From Chloroflexota bacterium (GTDB lineage: Bacteria; Chloroflexota; Limnocylindria; Limnocylindrales; CSP1-4), in assembly GCA_947475545.1 (NCBI GenBank), contig CANJLL010000007.1, positions 1-64,000 of the forward strand: a stretch of 64,000 nucleotides of DNA. Direction: 5' to 3'. The number at the start of each line of letters is the position of its first letter. Within the stretch, counting starts at the first letter, position 1. A program made the position numbers and the translations under genes. Positions 61,083 through 64,000 of this stretch are shown here, in pieces. Under the pieces are notes generated by a model. It had not been told where the DNA came from and did not search any database. It saw only the letters and a list, made by a program, of their open reading frames with translations.

Positions 61083-62620
61083 TACGCCCCTTCGTGCTCC
61101 GCGATCCGGATCGCGACCCTGAGCGCCAGCCGCAGGTCGGGGTCGTGCAGGTTCCAGCCGGTCTCGCGCTCGATCGCCTCGATCCGGTAGGCGATGGTGT
61201 TGCGGTGGACGCCGAGGACGGCGGCGGCCTCGCCAAGCCCACCCGAATCCAGGACGGCCCGGAGCGTCTCCAGGCGCTGACGCCGGGTGACGGGCCGGCT
61301 CGCCAGCAGGGGCGCGAGGAGAAGCCGCGCCTGCCGGGAGCCACCGGGGATCTGGTCCAGGCTGCCCAGCAGCTGGTAGGCCGGGAGCCGTGCCGCGTAG
61401 GCCAATCGCGGCGGCTGACCCATCGCCTCGGCGGCCTCCAGCGTGGAGCGGGCGGCGGCCTCGGCGGCAGGCCGGCTCCCGGCATCAGGGAAGGGCCGCG
61501 AGAGCGCCACGGTGCGCCCGAGATAGGCGGCGATCTCGGTGGCGAGCGCGGCACCGCCGGCGTCGTCGGGCGCAACGGCGGCCACCATCCGGAGCTCCAG
61601 GCTCTCGGCCGTGCCGCGGAGGCGGAGGCGACGCGCGGGGGCGATGGCACGCAGCCCGGCGCGGATCCGCTCGCGGGCCGCCTGGGCGCGCGGCTCGTCG
61701 ACCCGGTCGGTCGAGACACGGTCGCCGTCGGCCGCTTCGGCCGGTCCCTGGCGGGCCATCATCACCACCCAGGGCGGACCGTCGGCGGGCAGCGGCTCGG
61801 CCCGGCGCAGCTCGTCGCGCACCTGGTCCAGCGCGGCGACCCGCGCCAGCTCCAGGCCCAGGACGCCGGCGGCCCGCTCCCCAGCCACCCGCTCCAGCTC
61901 GCGGGCCGGCTCGTCGCCCAGCAGCAGCAGCCGGCCCCCGGAGCCGCGCTCGCCCGGGGCCGCCGGGATCACCACCCGGAGCGCCGCGATGCTGCCCAGG
62001 GTCCGGGACAGGTACCGGGCGGCAGCGGCAGCGGCAGCAGCGGGCTCGGCCGGGGCGTGGATGGCCAGGGTCTCCCCGCCCGGGTTCTCGATCGCCACCG
62101 CGCGGCCAAGGAACTCGCCGATGGCCGCGGCCAGCGTGCTCAGGCCGCCGCCGGCCAGCGCCAGCCGGGCCAGCTGGCCATCCAGCTCGGCCGCCCGTCG
62201 GTCCACCTCGGCCTGCTGGTTGACCAGGTAGGCGATGGCGCTCCGCTCCAACGCGGGCGGGTCGGCGGGCGAGAGGCGCAGCGCGGGCACGCCCGCCCGG
62301 TGGGCCGCGGCAGCCAACGCGTCGATCCGTGCCCGGGCGGCGTCATCAGGGCCGTCGCCGCAGAGCAGGAGGGCGGCACACTGGACAGTAGCCAACCGCG
62401 CTGCGAGCTCCTCCGTGGCATCGCCATCCGGTGCGGGGGCGGGCAATGCCGTGGCCGGCAGGATGACGAGGTCGCCGGCCTCCAGGGCATCGATCCCCGC
62501 GCCGCCGACCTTCAGCACGCGGACCCAGGTGACGTCGCGCTCCAACTCCTGGGGGGTCAGCGGCCGCGCCGGCACGGCGGCGGGGAAGATCGCGGAGCGG
62601 ATCGAGCCGAGGGTGGCCAT
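61082..62620 (-). CDS. PucR-family transcriptional regulator
   Basis: 512 residues from ATG 62620. PucR N-terminal domain (about 1-110: TWVRVLKVGGAGIDALEAGD, LVILPATALP), a coiled middle, a GAF/GGDEF-like region (VVIPAAPGERGSGGRLLLLG; WVVMMARQGPAEAADGD) and the C-terminal HTH_30 (LLGSLDQIPG, LETLRAVLDSGGLGEAAAVL, GVHRNTIAYRIEAIERETGW). PucR-type activators control purine, amino-acid or polyamine catabolism; next to glnN, nitrogen control is likely. Located between resB and glnN, same strand. Confidence 0.9.
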   Translation of the reverse strand: MATLGSIRSAIFPAAVPARPLTPQELERDVTWVRVLKVGGAGIDALEAGDLVILPATALPAPAPDGDATEELAARLATVQCAALLLCGDGPDDAARARIDALAAAAHRAGVPALRLSPADPPALERSAIAYLVNQQAEVDRRAAELDGQLARLALAGGGLSTLAAAIGEFLGRAVAIENPGGETLAIHAPAEPAAAAAAAARYLSRTLGSIAALRVVIPAAPGERGSGGRLLLLGDEPARELERVAGERAAGVLGLELARVAALDQVRDELRRAEPLPADGPPWVVMMARQGPAEAADGDRVSTDRVDEPRAQAARERIRAGLRAIAPARRLRLRGTAESLELRMVAAVAPDDAGGAALATEIAAYLGRTVALSRPFPDAGSRPAAEAAARSTLEAAEAMGQPPRLAYAARLPAYQLLGSLDQIPGGSRQARLLLAPLLASRPVTRRQRLETLRAVLDSGGLGEAAAVLGVHRNTIAYRIEAIERETGWNLHDPDLRLALRVAIRIAEHEGA

Positions 62621-62639
62621 CAGGCCACGAGCGTAGCCG

Positions 62640-64000
62640 TCAGGCGCCGCCGGTGGAAGCCGTGGCTGCGCCGGCGTGGGCATCAAGTCCGGCATCGGCA
62701 TCAGAGCCGGAACCTGGCGCGGAGCCGGAACCTGGCGCGGCGGCAAGGCGTTGCGGCCTCGCCTTCACCAGGTCGTCGAGAAGGCGCCCGAACTCACGTT
62801 CGAAGTCCACGTACCGGTCCGACCGTCCCACCAGGGCCAGCTCGCCGTCCGCCGACAGCCGCGCCCAGACCCGCCGGCGGGGCAGGTAGAAGATCACGAG
62901 GATCCCCGTGATGAGCGACAGGAACGCGCCCCACACGATCCCCTGCCCCGGGTCCCTGGATGCGATCAGGACGCTGTAGTCGGACATCGACTTGAAGCCG
63001 ACCGCGAAGTCGATGCCGGACGCGGTCTGCCAATCGCCCCGGCTGATCGCCATTGGGTCGAGGGTGCTGATCTGCGGCGTGCCGTCGGCGGCCGTGCCCG
63101 TCACCCGGTAGGGCAGGACCAGCAGCACCGCGGCCCCGTCCGCGCCACGGTCCAGCAGGAGCTGCAGCCCCACGTCCCGGCCCGGGACCGAGAGCAGCCC
63201 AAACGGGAAGCCCTCGTGGGATTCGGTCAGCGGCACCGGGCCTGTCCACAGCGTTGCGCCGGTGCGGTCCAGGATCACCAGCTCCGGGGCGGGCCCAAAG
63301 CCGTTCTGGTGGAAGGTGTAGCCGCCGATCTCCAGCGGATCGTTGACGCGGATGACCTTGCGGGCCAGCAGCTGGCCGTCGCGATAGACCGCGAGGTCGG
63401 TGGTGAAGTCGGTCGGCTTGCCCGTCTCGAACCCGGGGGCTTCGAAACCGTAGTTGCGCACGAGGAGCAGCCCCGGCGTGCCGATGGGGCCCACCGTCAG
63501 CGAGTCCCCCTCCGCCACCACGAGGCCCTGCTGCTCGCCCAGCCGCGAGGTCACCGCCGCGGCCACCAGGAACAGGATCAGGCCCAGGTGCGTGAACAGG
63601 GTTGCCAGCTTGGTCCACTGGTTCCGATCGCCGTAGATGAAGGTGGCGCCCGTCTCGCCGTCGGCGGCCGTGCGGACGCGGAACCGGTGGCGACGCAGGA
63701 TTCCGGCCACCACCGCCGCCGCGGGCGCGCCCGGGATCAGCGCCCGATCGGGCAGCTCGGGGTCGAAGTACGGCTGGGGCTGGGCGACGCGCACCTCCGC
63801 GGCCATCCGCCACAGCCGCGGCGTCCGATCCAGCGTGCAGATGATGATCGAGACCACCAGCACGATCAGCCCGCCCGAGAACCAGGCCGACGTGAAGACC
63901 TGGAAGAACTGCAGCCGCTCCATCGCGTCCACGACGCCCTCGCCCAGGACGGGGTCGTAGATCGCCTGCAACTTGGTCATCTCGCCCTGGTAGTCGCCCA
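62640..64000 (-). CDS. resB: ResB-like cytochrome c biogenesis protein (5' end outside window)
   Basis: At least 453 codons; the frame is open through the ATG at 63980 to the right edge (GDYQGEMTKLQAIYDPVL), and ResB proteins normally have a further hydrophobic segment before this, so the gene is cut. Membrane segments: WFSGGLIVLVVSIIICTLDR, TLFTHLGLILFLVAAAV (His in TH typical of heme handling) and FLSLITGILVIFYLPRR near the end. The large extracytoplasmic loop has GLVVAEGDSLTVGP, LEIGGYTFHQNGFGPAPELV and WTGPVPLTESHEGFPFGLL. System II: with CcsA/ResC it delivers heme to apocytochromes c. The tail is Gly/Ser/Asp-rich. The 16-heme cytochrome at 20875 would need this machinery. Confidence 0.92.
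   Translation of the reverse strand, partial: GDYQGEMTKLQAIYDPVLGEGVVDAMERLQFFQVFTSAWFSGGLIVLVVSIIICTLDRTPRLWRMAAEVRVAQPQPYFDPELPDRALIPGAPAAAVVAGILRRHRFRVRTAADGETGATFIYGDRNQWTKLATLFTHLGLILFLVAAAVTSRLGEQQGLVVAEGDSLTVGPIGTPGLLLVRNYGFEAPGFETGKPTDFTTDLAVYRDGQLLARKVIRVNDPLEIGGYTFHQNGFGPAPELVILDRTGATLWTGPVPLTESHEGFPFGLLSVPGRDVGLQLLLDRGADGAAVLLVLPYRVTGTAADGTPQISTLDPMAISRGDWQTASGIDFAVGFKSMSDYSVLIASRDPGQGIVWGAFLSLITGILVIFYLPRRRVWARLSADGELALVGRSDRYVDFEREFGRLLDDLVKARPQRLAAAPGSGSAPGSGSDADAGLDAHAGAATASTGGA

Overview
The window is very GC-rich bacterial DNA, densely packed with genes on both strands and with frequent ATGA-type overlaps. The gene content (secreted wall hydrolases with LLDTR...FDVTGYF repeats, a GuaB1-type GMP reductase, a type III glutamine synthetase, an acyl-ACP desaturase, a DgcN/DgcA pair and short LuxR-type HTH proteins) best fits an uncultivated soil or freshwater Chloroflexota, for example the Limnocylindria group. 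An actinobacterium cannot be excluded from sequence alone. Several genes carry single-base frameshifts, one of them in a C7 run. The contig is therefore either a draft assembly with indel errors or a genome with real gene decay.

Layout. 0-10.6 kb: three secreted wall-associated proteins (a partial one running off the left edge, a GH25 lysozyme and a PGRP-type amidase) that share one C-terminal repeat, plus a LysE remnant, a lipoprotein and a GTPase-like enzyme. 10.8-24 kb: metabolism and envelope genes (SDR, YdcF-like protein, dgcN-dgcA, glycosyltransferase, SdpI-like protein, guaB1), then an electron-transfer cluster with a 16-CxxCH cytochrome, a b-type cytochrome and a broken flavoprotein. 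24-30.8 kb: argG, an arsenic operon (arsR / arsM-arsN2), a Fic protein with an elaborate promoter, a ComDE-like TPP enzyme pair and a DnaJC28-like protein.

30.8-34.7 kb: two secreted-protein genes, the upstream one destroyed by two in-frame TAG codons and an IS30-family insertion. 35-40.2 kb: an Hpt/response-regulator pair, a cupin lipoprotein and a translationally coupled operon of four unrecognised genes. 40.2-52.1 kb: an accessory region. It contains copies of the 3' end of tRNA-Pro, tails of a serine recombinase, two toxin-antitoxin-like pairs (AbiEii-like and MntA/HepT), decayed duplicates of small LuxR-type genes, a hybrid histidine kinase and a DICT-domain protein, and ends at an intact tRNA-Pro(CGG). 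This reads as repeated integration at the tRNA gene.

52.2-64 kb: a response regulator/GAF/histidine kinase operon preceded by a large inverted repeat, a small regulator, an SDR plus P-loop kinase pair, type III glutamine synthetase behind a PucR-type regulator with a palindrome between them, and a ResB cytochrome c biogenesis protein cut by the right edge.
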